From contig CAJQTA010000001.1 of the NCBI GenBank assembly GCA_905618895.1, positions 1-64,000 of the forward strand: a DNA stretch of 64,000 nucleotides, read 5' to 3'. Of this stretch, positions 42,306-51,670 are shown piece by piece. Each line of letters begins with the position of its first letter. Position 1 is the first letter of the stretch. The notes under the pieces are model-generated. The model worked only from the letters and a program-made list of their open reading frames with translations. It had not been told where the DNA came from and did not search any database. The translations under genes and the position numbers were made by a program. This DNA comes from an uncultured Candidatus Pelagibacter sp. Lineage in GTDB: Bacteria > Pseudomonadota > Alphaproteobacteria > Pelagibacterales > Pelagibacteraceae.

Positions 42306-43129
42306 TAGTTATAAGTTGATGATACTCCAATACTAGTTCCTGTTTGTTCTGATATAGCAATATGTTTTGCTAAATTTCTTGTATGTACGCTTACAAAAAA
42401 AGTTTCACGATAATATTTATCATTAAATGTTAAGTCGTTTCCATAAGGCATTTCATGATTTCTAATTCTTGTTTCTTGGTCAGTGTTAAAAACTTCTTTA
42501 GCCGATTCAATTGTTAAATATATTTCGGCTTTATGAACCTTTTTCATATTAGCTTGCCCTAAATTATAACTACCCACCATTGTTCCTGATCCTTGGGCAT
42601 TTTCTACTGGCCCACAATAAGAACATACAGGATAAAGTTCATTTCCTTCCTTATCTTTGAAGACAACTTGAAAATCTACAATATTAGGAACAAACTCTAT
42701 GTTATCATATATAACCGTTCCAACTGTCACTGGGTTCATTACAACTTCTCTTGCAAGATACATTTTATTGCTATTTTGATATTTCATTGGGCGATAATAA
42801 ACTCTCATCCGATCATTTGGTGCTGTTGTATACCAAACTGCTAATTCATCTAAATTATCTAAAGATTTTTGACGAAGATTAATTAATTTTGTTTCAGGAC
42901 GTGAATCCCTTGTAAAATTTATATCTATATAGCCTGCGTTTCTCAAATCTCTTGCTATAACTGTAAGGGCATCTCTTGCTGAACTATTTATTGCAGCTTT
43001 TTGAGAAACTGATTTATATGATTTATTAAAATAATTATATGATGCAAATGCTGCAGCAATACTAATAGCACCGATTACAATTGACACCAAAAGTTCTGCT
43101 AAAGTAAATCCAGAGTTTCTAGTTTTCAT
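42305..43129 (-). CDS. PilW-like minor pilin
   Basis: RNSGFTLAELLVSIVIGAISIAAAFASYNYF. Confidence 0.85.
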   Translation of the reverse strand: MKTRNSGFTLAELLVSIVIGAISIAAAFASYNYFNKSYKSVSQKAAINSSARDALTVIARDLRNAGYIDINFTRDSRPETKLINLRQKSLDNLDELAVWYTTAPNDRMRVYYRPMKYQNSNKMYLAREVVMNPVTVGTVIYDNIEFVPNIVDFQVVFKDKEGNELYPVCSYCGPVENAQGSGTMVGSYNLGQANMKKVHKAEIYLTIESAKEVFNTDQETRIRNHEMPYGNDLTFNDKYYRETFFVSVHTRNLAKHIAISEQTGTSIGVSSTYN

Positions 43130-43587
43130 TTAACTACAACTCCTAAATATTTTTTTTGTTTACCTTTTCTAGTAAAAAAATTAACTTTTCCTGATGTATT
43201 GGTTCCAGAATTAACAAATATCTTTTTGGTATCAGAATTATCACATGGCATCTTTTTATCTTTATTGTTTATTCTAATTTGATTTTTTTCTTCAAGTCTA
43301 TTTCTCCATTTGTCTTGCATTTTTTGATAAAGATTTGAACCATTATTAAGACTATGAGAACACGTCTTTATAAAACCTCCATAACTAGTAACATTATCAG
43401 GATCACCGATCATATCCTCCATCACCATTTCAGATAAATAATTAAGTTTATTTTTTTCAGTTGCTCGATCCATAGAGTTAATTGAAAAGGCTGCAAGCTG
43501 CATTATGGCAATAAACCCGATCCCAATTACCACCATACAAACCATAGATTCTATTATTGAAATACCTCTGTTTGATTTAACCATCAA
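43126..43587 (-). CDS. PilV-like minor pilin
   Basis: RGISIIESMVCMVVIGIGFIAIMQLAA. Confidence 0.82.
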   Translation of the reverse strand: MMVKSNRGISIIESMVCMVVIGIGFIAIMQLAAFSINSMDRATEKNKLNYLSEMVMEDMIGDPDNVTSYGGFIKTCSHSLNNGSNLYQKMQDKWRNRLEEKNQIRINNKDKKMPCDNSDTKKIFVNSGTNTSGKVNFFTRKGKQKKYLGVVVK

Positions 43588-44254
43588 TTTTCATCCAGTT
43601 TTTTTTCTTACTATATTTGAAAACCTTAATGTTTTGAAAGCGATCAAGTGTTATCATATATCTGTAATTATCATTTGAATTATACTTACAGCTATTATCA
43701 GATGTGTTTGATTTTGAACAAAATACAAAAGCATCAACTTTTTTACCTGTGGCCTCATCATTAACTTGAAAATTTTGATTTGGTCGATAATAAGCTATTG
43801 AACCATCTTTAGTTATACAAATAGCTGATCTCATAGGGTTATGATAGGCGCTTGGATAAACATTAACATTACTATTAGAAGCATTTACTCCAAAATCGTG
43901 ACTTGAATATTTTGACTCAATTGTAAAACCAGCCGTATCTGAAAAACCACAAGTAAAGGCCTGTTTATGAGAAGAATATGGCGAGCTGAAACCTTTGTAT
44001 ATTTGAAAAAATTTTTCAGAACTCATTGTAAAAACTTCCAATTGGTCATTTAAAAGAACTTGTACCATTCCATACTTACCGCTGGTAACTTCTGCTTTTC
44101 TCTCTTTTATAAAAGCAACAGTTTCATAGACTTCTTTTTTTACATTCCGGTCAGCAATCCAATTAGAAATATTTGGATAAGCAATTGCTGTGAATACTCC
44201 CATTACTGCAAGGACAACTAAAAGTTCTAATATGGTAAATGCATTTTTTTTCAT
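43577..44254 (-). CDS. FimT/GspH-like minor pilin
   Basis: KNAFTILELLVVLAVMGVFTAIAYPNISNWIADRN. Confidence 0.82.
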   Translation of the reverse strand: MKKNAFTILELLVVLAVMGVFTAIAYPNISNWIADRNVKKEVYETVAFIKERKAEVTSGKYGMVQVLLNDQLEVFTMSSEKFFQIYKGFSSPYSSHKQAFTCGFSDTAGFTIESKYSSHDFGVNASNSNVNVYPSAYHNPMRSAICITKDGSIAYYRPNQNFQVNDEATGKKVDAFVFCSKSNTSDNSCKYNSNDNYRYMITLDRFQNIKVFKYSKKKNWMKIDG

Positions 44255-44259
44255 TTTAA

Positions 44260-44850
44260 TTACCAGGTTTTTCCTACACAGCTAAAATGATAACTTTCAT
44301 CGGGAAGCATAGATCCAATTATAATCCAAGCACCATAACCTTTGCTGCTACAAGCATTTTGACTAAAACTTCTTGAACCCATACTTTCATAGCTAATACA
44401 ATGATTGCCTGGTTTCATTGATTGATCTGCGCTAGGACGATTAGGACAACTTCCACCCATTGCATAAGGATTTTTGGTACTACTACCTGCAACAGTTTGT
44501 CCCTGAATTACATTTCTAAAATCAGATTTTCCAGCAAAATATAATTTGAAAGGAAAATACATGCTACCTACAGTATGCCAATCACTACTTTTGTTACAAG
44601 CTGCTGTCCAAGTTTTATTTTGGCTACCATATTTTAATGAAACACTATCTGAATAATTTATACATGTAGTAAGTATTGTTGTTTTTATAAAACCATGCAT
44701 TTCCTTATTTTGTGCTTTGATTGCTGCGATTTGAGCTATCTTTGTATATTTTGAATAACCAACAACACCTATTGTTGAAATAATTCCTATGATAGCAACA
44801 ACAACTAATAGTTCGATTAAAGTTAAACCTTTAACTATTTTTTTCGGCAT
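44260..44850 (-). CDS. Type IV pilin-like protein; start taken at MPKKIVK
   Basis: [29 protein letters not shown]. Confidence 0.85.
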   Translation of the reverse strand: MPKKIVKGLTLIELLVVVAIIGIISTIGVVGYSKYTKIAQIAAIKAQNKEMHGFIKTTILTTCINYSDSVSLKYGSQNKTWTAACNKSSDWHTVGSMYFPFKLYFAGKSDFRNVIQGQTVAGSSTKNPYAMGGSCPNRPSADQSMKPGNHCISYESMGSRSFSQNACSSKGYGAWIIIGSMLPDESYHFSCVGKTW

Positions 44851-45841
44851 TTGATATAACTCCGGTGCCAATTAATTCTTCAATTGATTTTTCCATCGTG
44901 ACCATTCCTTCACGTTGACCCGTTTGCATAACACTTGGAATTTGATGAATTTTTGCTTCACGAATTAAATTTTTAATAGGTGGATTACAAATCATAATTT
45001 CAAAAGCCCCGACTCTGCCTGAACCATCTTTCTTTTTGAATAACTTTTGAGTGACAACCATCTTTAAAGACTCTGCAAGTTGCGCTCTTATTTGACCCTG
45101 TTGTTCAGGTGGAAAAACATCAATAATTCTATTCACAGTATTAGGTGCACCACTTGTATGCAATGTTCCAAAAACTAAGTGACCTGTTTCTGCTGCAGTT
45201 AATGCCATACCTATAGTTTCAAGATCTCTAAGTTCACCAACAAGAATTACATCTGGATCTTCCCTTAAAGCTGCTTTTAATGCATGAGAAAAACTCTCTG
45301 TTTGTTTTCCAACTTCCCTTTGTGAAACTATACTTTTTTTATCTTTGTGAATAAATTCTACAGGATCTTCAATTGTAATTATATTGGCAGGTCTCGACTC
45401 GTTTATCTGATTAATAATTGCTGCTAAAGTTGTCGATTTTCCAGATCCTGTTGGACCTGTAACTAAAACCAAACCTTTATGAGCATCAAGTAAACTGAAC
45501 AATACTTGAGGAAGGTTTAAATCTTCCATTAGAGGGATTTTTGTCTCCACTCTTCTCAAAACAGCAGCTAAACCATTTAAAGTTTTAAAAAAATTTGCTC
45601 TAAATCTTAGCTCACCTAACATAATGGCAGTATCTAATTCGTTTTTTAACTCAAATTTTTTAACTTCAGCTTCTGAACAATTATTCTTTAATAATTCTTG
45701 TAAATCTTTATCTTCAACATGGCTGTTAGGTTCTATGACAATGTCTCCTAAAACTCTATAGGAAATATCTGAACCAGACCTTAAATGAAAATCAGAAATT
45801 TTTTTATTGGTTTTTGCAAGCTCTGAAATTTTATTTAACAT
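44831..45841 (-). CDS. pilT: Twitching ATPase PilT
   Basis: VTGPTGSGKSTTLAAIINQIN, REDPDVILVGELRDLETI, AETGHLVFGTLHTSGA. Confidence 0.94.
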   Translation of the reverse strand: MLNKISELAKTNKKISDFHLRSGSDISYRVLGDIVIEPNSHVEDKDLQELLKNNCSEAEVKKFELKNELDTAIMLGELRFRANFFKTLNGLAAVLRRVETKIPLMEDLNLPQVLFSLLDAHKGLVLVTGPTGSGKSTTLAAIINQINESRPANIITIEDPVEFIHKDKKSIVSQREVGKQTESFSHALKAALREDPDVILVGELRDLETIGMALTAAETGHLVFGTLHTSGAPNTVNRIIDVFPPEQQGQIRAQLAESLKMVVTQKLFKKKDGSGRVGAFEIMICNPPIKNLIREAKIHQIPSVMQTGQREGMVTMEKSIEELIGTGVISNAEKNS

Positions 45842-45871
45842 AATACTAATAGTACTATCTAATAATAAAAA

Positions 45872-46648
45872 TTAAACCAATATTAGACTATATAATAGAT
45901 CACCTTGGGCAAAATAAATTAGGCTGGCCACTATAATAAAGGGTCCAAAAGGAATTTCAGTTCTCATGGTTTTTTCTTTTTTTATTAATGATGGGACAAC
46001 AAAAATTAAACCCAAAATAGATGAAACAAAAAGAACAAAAGGTATAGATTGCCAACCAAATAATAAGCCAATACCAGCCATTAATTTTGCATCTCCTAAT
46101 CCCATGCCATCAATTTTTTTTATTACTTTGTATAAATAAATAATCAACCATATGCTTAGATACCCAACCATTCCACCAATGATAGATTGATTAATTTCAT
46201 GAATAAAACTTGTATTAAAATTTGGTAAAAAGTTTTTAAATAAAGCTATAGCCATAACACTAAAATTTAAACTGTCAGGAATAATAAAATTTTCAAGATC
46301 TATAAAAAATATTATTATGTAGATTAAACTTAAAACTGATAAAAAAATAATTGTTGAGAGATCGTTATAATTTAAATAAATCAATAAAAAAATAATCCCA
46401 GTAGCAATCTCAACAATAAAATATCTTAAAGAAATAACTTTCTTACATTTTCTACATTTTCCATTTAAAATTAAAAAAGAAATTAAAGGAAGATTATCAA
46501 ACCAATTTATTTTTTTTTTACATCTTGGGCAAAAAGATCGGCCACTTACAATCTGTTTATTTTTAGGTAAACGATATATGCAGACATTTGAAAAGCTCCC
46601 TAAACATGCTCCTAAAATAAAAATTAAGAATGAATTTAAAAAAATCAA
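45872..46648 (-). CDS. pilD: Prepilin peptidase PilD
   Basis: GSFSNVCIYRLP, CPRCKKKINWFDNLPLISFLILNGKCRKCKK, GMGLGDAKLMAGIG. Confidence 0.95.
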   Translation of the reverse strand: MIFLNSFLIFILGACLGSFSNVCIYRLPKNKQIVSGRSFCPRCKKKINWFDNLPLISFLILNGKCRKCKKVISLRYFIVEIATGIIFLLIYLNYNDLSTIIFLSVLSLIYIIIFFIDLENFIIPDSLNFSVMAIALFKNFLPNFNTSFIHEINQSIIGGMVGYLSIWLIIYLYKVIKKIDGMGLGDAKLMAGIGLLFGWQSIPFVLFVSSILGLIFVVPSLIKKEKTMRTEIPFGPFIIVASLIYFAQGDLLYSLILV

Positions 46649-46765
46649 ATGATTAAATGTTTATATAAGCTACTAAACTTATAATGCTTTGGTAGCAATA
46701 ATTCATAAAAATAATACTATTCTCATACACTAAATTTAAATTGGGTGTATAAAGTTCTATCTTCA

Positions 46766-46990
46766 TTAACTATCCTTATCAGTTCTTTTAAGGATATTTT
46801 TAATTACTTCAGGTTTCCAAATATAATAAAAAATGTATGGTGCTAATGCTGGAACTAACCCAAACCATATCCATTCATCCCATCTAAAATTTTTGCTACC
46901 TCTTGCAAGTAAACCATTAGCCCAAACGAGATAGCCTACTAAAATTATCCATATAAATGACAAGGTTAAAAAAACTTTTAATTTTTTCAT
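46766..46990 (-). CDS. Small two-TM protein of unknown function
   Basis: 74 aa, two hydrophobic segments. Confidence 0.5.
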   Translation of the reverse strand: MKKLKVFLTLSFIWIILVGYLVWANGLLARGSKNFRWDEWIWFGLVPALAPYIFYYIWKPEVIKNILKRTDKDS

Positions 46991-47126
46991 TTACTAAGAC
47001 TAACAAATCCTGAACCATGAGTCTAACTGCTAGAAGTAATACAAAACAACAATACAGTCATTGAACAAGAAAAGAACAAGAGCATTTTCAGTTTTGGACC
47101 AAGAAAAGAACAAGAATTAAAAAAAT

Positions 47127-47263
47127 AATGTTTTAATAAATGTGGAATACCAACGATTACAAAATTTAAGTAGTTTTTTAATAATTGATTATTATTGTTT
47201 GTACTAAAGGGTATTAGGATTTTATAAGATAATATGGGAGTTCTAAGAGTGTATTGTTCTTTT
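47127..47263. repeat. Boundary repeat copy 3: ~137 bp direct repeat of the lpd 3' end and its downstream flank
   Basis: AATGTTTTAATAAATGNGGAATACCAACGATTACAAAA...GATAATATGGGA..CTAAGAGTGTATTG shared with 51671-51808. Confidence 0.9.
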
Positions 47264-47438
47264 TTGAACCGCTCTACTTCTATTGATAAACATAACTTCT
47301 AAACACACTGTTTGCTTTCTTCTTTCCGCACCATGAATAAACCATTAAACCAAATTTAATTCAAAAGTTTAATTTGTAATTCCAATACATTTACAAATCT
47401 ATTTCAATTCTTTTTTATGGTCAATTTATAAATTGATT

Positions 47439-47489
47439 TTAATTTCCTAACAACAAACTCAGAACCACGATTCCTAAAAGTTTTTTCAC
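47439..47489 (-). pseudogene. Orphan signal-peptide cassette (GTG start; VKKLLGIVVLSLLLGN*)
   Basis: DNA matches the 5' ends of the small secreted protein genes. Confidence 0.65.
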
Positions 47490-47614
47490 TTATTTTTATC
47501 TTTTGAATAATAATACACCAAGAATATTATTGCAGGTATTGCAATAATAAGACCTGCTGCATTAGATGACACACCAAATATATTTTCGATTAATTCTCCT
47601 AAGGCGTGGAACAT
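47486..47614 (-). CDS. Putative 42-aa single-TM microprotein
   Basis: MFHALGELIENIFGVSSNAAGLIIAIPAIIFLVYYYSKDKNK; TGA overlaps downstream GTG. Confidence 0.4.
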   Translation of the reverse strand: MFHALGELIENIFGVSSNAAGLIIAIPAIIFLVYYYSKDKNK

Positions 47615-47617
47615 AAG

Positions 47618-48208
47618 CTAAAACTTCTTACTTTTGCTTCTATTGCATTCTCCAGTTTGAACTATTTTGTTGCTACCTCTACTTATCTCATAAATAATAG
47701 TTCCAGTATTACGATTCAGTTTCCATACGATTTTAATATCATCATGATAATAGTCTCCACCATACCAGGAACTAGATTCACGATAGTATCCTGTCTGACC
47801 ATCGACATGAGCTACAAATGTTTTGCTATCTGGCAAAAGAGTCAATCTATGAGGTGATATCATGCCTTGATCAGGGTTATTCATATAACAAGTTAGATTA
47901 ATCGGTACATTACTAATAGCGTTAGATCCACCCAGACAAACTGGTGTAACATTTTCCTTCATCCACTTATTTTGCTGACTTTGACTGCTGTTCAGATATT
48001 TCTTGAATTGAGATGTATTCATTTTCTTATTAAAAGTATTAGTCATACATTTACAGAATTTTTTTGCTTCTGAGCCATAATCATTATTAGCTTTTGCTGC
48101 ATAAATACATCCATTGCTCATATCCTTTAAAAGTTTTTTATCAACTTTTGCAAAAGCATTCCCACTCAACAACAAACCCAGAACTATGATCACTAGAAGT
48201 TTTTTCAT
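47618..48208 (-). CDS. Small secreted protein, signal-peptide-cassette family
   Basis: MKKLLVIIVLGLLLSGNAFAKV signal peptide. Confidence 0.65.
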   Translation of the reverse strand: MKKLLVIIVLGLLLSGNAFAKVDKKLLKDMSNGCIYAAKANNDYGSEAKKFCKCMTNTFNKKMNTSQFKKYLNSSQSQQNKWMKENVTPVCLGGSNAISNVPINLTCYMNNPDQGMISPHRLTLLPDSKTFVAHVDGQTGYYRESSSWYGGDYYHDDIKIVWKLNRNTGTIIYEISRGSNKIVQTGECNRSKSKKF

Positions 48209-48211
48209 CTA

Positions 48212-48502
48212 TTATTTAGCATTTTTGTATTTATTGCAGTGTACAGAGGCAAAGTTGATCTTCTTCATCATATGGGCATTGCCCTTCATTATAATTTTAT
48301 CAAATTTCTTATCAGTGTACTTATTGCTAATCATGGTAACTGCGCATTTGCAGTATTCGGCTGCTCTAGCTTGTGTATTTCCATTTGCTACCATTCCTTC
48401 ACGGCAAACTTCATATTCATAATTTGCTCGATTAGAACTTAATGCAAAACTTGTATTGCAAAATAATATTCCTAGGATTGTGATTGCTAAAAGTTTTTTC
48501 AT
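48212..48502 (-). CDS. Small secreted Cys-containing protein, signal-peptide-cassette family
   Basis: MKKLLAITILGILFCNTSFALS signal peptide. Confidence 0.62.
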   Translation of the reverse strand: MKKLLAITILGILFCNTSFALSSNRANYEYEVCREGMVANGNTQARAAEYCKCAVTMISNKYTDKKFDKIIMKGNAHMMKKINFASVHCNKYKNAK

Positions 48503-48913
48503 TTAACTAAATTTACATTGCAAAAGTATTTTTCTTTTACTCTCACCCAGTATATCAACAATTGATTGAGTATTTTCTGAAATGTATACCTCATTTTTTA
48601 AGTCGAATTGAACATCGGGTGTTTTTCCATCTGTCACAATAATGTATCTATCTGTTTTAATTTTTATCGTATGTTTTACTAGTTTAAGCTGTCCATTTGG
48701 TAAGGTAAAACTTAGTATTGCAGTATCTCTTTTAAGATCTATTTCCCATGCCCAATCCTGAGAACCGTTTGCTTTAACATCTTGTTTGTAGTTTTTGTAT
48801 TCTTTAGGATTATAACAATTTGTTACTTTGATTTTATCCTTGTCAAACCATCCTGCAAAAGCAACTCCACTAAACAACAAGCTTAATACGATGACCCCTA
48901 AAATCTTTTTCAT
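48503..48913 (-). CDS. Small secreted protein, signal-peptide-cassette family
   Basis: MKKILGVIVLSLLFSGVAFAGW signal peptide. Confidence 0.62.
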   Translation of the reverse strand: MKKILGVIVLSLLFSGVAFAGWFDKDKIKVTNCYNPKEYKNYKQDVKANGSQDWAWEIDLKRDTAILSFTLPNGQLKLVKHTIKIKTDRYIIVTDGKTPDVQFDLKNEVYISENTQSIVDILGESKRKILLQCKFS

Positions 48914-48916
48914 CTT

Positions 48917-49147
48917 TTATCTTTCATTAAAAACCATACAGTATTCATCTGTATCAACTATTGTAAAACCTAAAGGACCTTGATCTACTTCCTCCATCAT
49001 TAAAGATTGCATACAATTAGTGTCTGCATATTCATACCAAATACCAATAAAAAATTCACACTCACCAGCAAAACATGTGGCCATGTCTGAATAAGCATTA
49101 CTACTTAAAAACAAACCCAGAACTATGATCCCTAAAAGTTTTTTCAT
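48917..49147 (-). CDS. Small secreted Cys-containing protein, signal-peptide-cassette family
   Basis: MKKLLGIIVLGLFLSSNAYSDM signal peptide. Confidence 0.62.
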   Translation of the reverse strand: MKKLLGIIVLGLFLSSNAYSDMATCFAGECEFFIGIWYEYADTNCMQSLMMEEVDQGPLGFTIVDTDEYCMVFNER

Positions 49148-49193
49148 GGTCCAACCCTACCAAACCTCTAATCAGGTGTCTAGGTGATGGAAT

Positions 49194-49223
49194 GGCAGTT
49201 GGTTGTCTGTAATTCCAGTTGCC
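49194..49223 (+). other. Stem-loop with GU pairs (plus-strand RNA sense)
   Basis: GGCAGTTGG-TTGTCTGTAATT-CCAGTTGCC: 9-bp stem, two G-U pairs. Confidence 0.45.
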
Positions 49224-49305
49224 TGTTGCTTTGTGGGGGTAGCTTGATTCAGGGTACCGGGCTGATGGAACGACCTTCAATTTCTAGTTTTTTTAATATT
49301 GATAG

Positions 49306-51423
49306 TTAAAACTTACTGGATAGAGATAAGTTGGCATTATGATTTTCTTGATTGGAAAAATCATTTTCTAAATTAAACTCTAGGTCAAAACCATCTAACG
49401 CTTTAGAAATTTTAAAGTTTGAAGTCATATCTTCACTAAGATCAAGTGCTAACTCTGTTTCTTTTCTATATAAAAAGCCTGTTGATAATGTAAATTTATT
49501 AATAGAACCGTGGCCCTTAATTTGTTGTCTTTCGTAATCAGTGCTAATTGTTAACCCTTGGTCATGTTTAAAATCAAAACCAAGTCCTGCTGTGTATATA
49601 TCTCTATTTTTGTTATCAGCTTGATATTCAAAATCTTCACTGTCTGATACATAGCTTGTTACCACTTTAGAGTTTGAAGCAAACTCTTTACTGTATTCAA
49701 GGTTAATTCTAGATCTTACATTTGAATTTTCTAAATTAATATCTTCGTCTATTAATACTCCTAACGAAGCCATTAAAGATTTGATGTCTTGATCATTATA
49801 ACTAAGCGCTGCTTCACCATCTTCTGAATAACTATTAAGTGTCGTATAACTTCCATCAATACGACCCGTTGGGGTAATAATTGCATTACCATCCTCATAT
49901 TCTCTACCAAAATTAAGTGAACCAAAAACTTGTTTGCCTTCACGGTCACCTGTATTGGTGTTAGTGTTTCCTTCGTCTTTTCTCACAATATCGCTATCTA
50001 AATAACTAACTCCAAAAACATGTTTTAAAAAATTCTTGTCTTCTAAACTATTAATTCCATAAACAGATAAACTTAATGCATTTGTATCAACTGATGAACC
50101 ATAAGTTCCAACATCAACGTCAGTGTTACCCACTCTTAGAGCGACTCCTAATATTTTATCATCATCAATTTTTGTATCAACACCAACTGTTATACCAAGG
50201 CTATCAATATCTTGAGCAGAGCTTAAAGAGTTCTCACCAATTTTTCCAAAACTAATACTGCCCTCAGTCCATAATGCCCAATCTTCTGGTAAATTTTTTT
50301 GTAATTGTCTAAATTGTTGACTTAGGGTTTTTTTAGCGTGTGGAGAACTTACAACATTATTTGATATTTTATTTAATGTTTCATTTTGAAAGTTTAATTC
50401 AATTTTTTGAGCACTTTTATTGTCATCTTTAGCTCTTAAATTAGCTAATCTTTTTAATGCAGACTGGCTCGAGTCTTTGGCAAAATTTTTAGCAGTATTA
50501 ATTTGTGCATCTATTACACCTTTTACATCTTTATCTTTTAGTGGCGTATCACATGTTGATGAAGCGGTTACTTTAAAAGGACAGCTTAAAGTATATTCAT
50601 TTATATCATCACCATCATTACCTACCACAAACATCTTGGTACCATCATTATTAAAAGAAAGACCAGATGGAAGAAGATCTTGAGATGCAACACTAAAACT
50701 ATCTACAAAGCATGCAGTTGAAACATCAAACCCAGTTGTTAGAGTATATTCATTTATATCATCACCATCATTACCTACCACAAACATCTTGGTACCATCA
50801 TTATTAAAAGCAACGCCACCAGGTAAAGCCTCTTCACCTGCAACACTAAAACTATCTACAAAGCTTGCAGTTGAAACATCAAACCCAGTTGTTAAAGTAT
50901 ATTCATTTATATCATTACCAGCATTACCTACCACAAACATCTTGGTTCCATCATTATTAAAAGCGAGATCAGTGGCATTAACATCTTCAGTTGCAACACT
51001 AAAACTATCTACAGAGCTTGCAGTTGAGACATCAAAGGGAGTTGTTAATGTATATTCATTTACTTCATTATCATTAAAACCCATCACAAACATCTTGGTT
51101 CCATCATTATTAAAAGCAACTCCAGTAGGAACGGAATCTTCAGTTTTAACTCTAAAACCTCTTCCATTTCCATTAAAGTCATTGAAAGTTGCAGTTGAGA
51201 CATCAAAGGGAGTTGTTAATGTATATTCATTAACATCGTCACCAGTATTACCTATCACAAACATCTTGGTTCCATCATTATTAAAAACAACACCAGCAGA
51301 ATTAGCCTCTTGAGTTGAAACATCAAAACTATCTACAAAGGTTGCAGCAGCTTGTGCTGAGCTAACAAAAGTTAGATTGAAGATTAGAAATATTGAAAAT
51401 ATTTTCTTTAAATAATTTAACAT
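49306..51423 (-). CDS. Beta-propeller passenger plus autotransporter-like beta-barrel, paralog 4
   Basis: FNNDGTKMFVVGNDGDDINEYTLTTGFDVSTASFVDSFSVA blades; LWTEGSISFGKIGENSLSSAQDIDSLGITVGVD; C-term NLSLSSKF. Confidence 0.78.
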   Translation of the reverse strand: MLNYLKKIFSIFLIFNLTFVSSAQAAATFVDSFDVSTQEANSAGVVFNNDGTKMFVIGNTGDDVNEYTLTTPFDVSTATFNDFNGNGRGFRVKTEDSVPTGVAFNNDGTKMFVMGFNDNEVNEYTLTTPFDVSTASSVDSFSVATEDVNATDLAFNNDGTKMFVVGNAGNDINEYTLTTGFDVSTASFVDSFSVAGEEALPGGVAFNNDGTKMFVVGNDGDDINEYTLTTGFDVSTACFVDSFSVASQDLLPSGLSFNNDGTKMFVVGNDGDDINEYTLSCPFKVTASSTCDTPLKDKDVKGVIDAQINTAKNFAKDSSQSALKRLANLRAKDDNKSAQKIELNFQNETLNKISNNVVSSPHAKKTLSQQFRQLQKNLPEDWALWTEGSISFGKIGENSLSSAQDIDSLGITVGVDTKIDDDKILGVALRVGNTDVDVGTYGSSVDTNALSLSVYGINSLEDKNFLKHVFGVSYLDSDIVRKDEGNTNTNTGDREGKQVFGSLNFGREYEDGNAIITPTGRIDGSYTTLNSYSEDGEAALSYNDQDIKSLMASLGVLIDEDINLENSNVRSRINLEYSKEFASNSKVVTSYVSDSEDFEYQADNKNRDIYTAGLGFDFKHDQGLTISTDYERQQIKGHGSINKFTLSTGFLYRKETELALDLSEDMTSNFKISKALDGFDLEFNLENDFSNQENHNANLSLSSKF
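50626..51294 (-). repeat. Propeller-blade repeats, paralog 4 (5 copies, 153-bp period)
   Basis: CACAAACATCTTGGTNCCATCATTATTAAAA starts at 50626, 50779, 50932, 51085, 51256. Confidence 0.92.
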
Positions 51424-51670
51424 TTGGCTTTTTATAATGAATAAATAACATAAATCATATTGGTTATTCTTCTTAATTGTTTAAGATTATAAAGATTTTT
51501 TAATAGTTATAACTGGCCAATACAAATGAAATCATAACCAAACCCTACCAAATCCAAAATCAGGTGTCTAGGTGATGGAACTAGTGAAAACAACAATACA
51601 GTCAATCACCATGATTTCACCATAGAGTTTTTTAGACATCGCCCATAAAATCACCATTAAATCCAAAGTA

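Noticed and set aside
29213-46648. Type II secretion system
   Set aside because: PilT, PilY1, PilVWX, PilMNOP and MSHA-like secretin indicate type IV pili rather than T2SS.
47606-48442. Plus-strand ORFs 47606, 48114 and 48239
   Set aside because: Antisense to small secreted protein genes that have signal peptides and tight operon packing.
50789-51313. 174-aa plus-strand ORF
   Set aside because: Antisense to the in-frame blade repeats of the 49306-51423 gene; open only because the 153-bp repeats lack stops in that frame.
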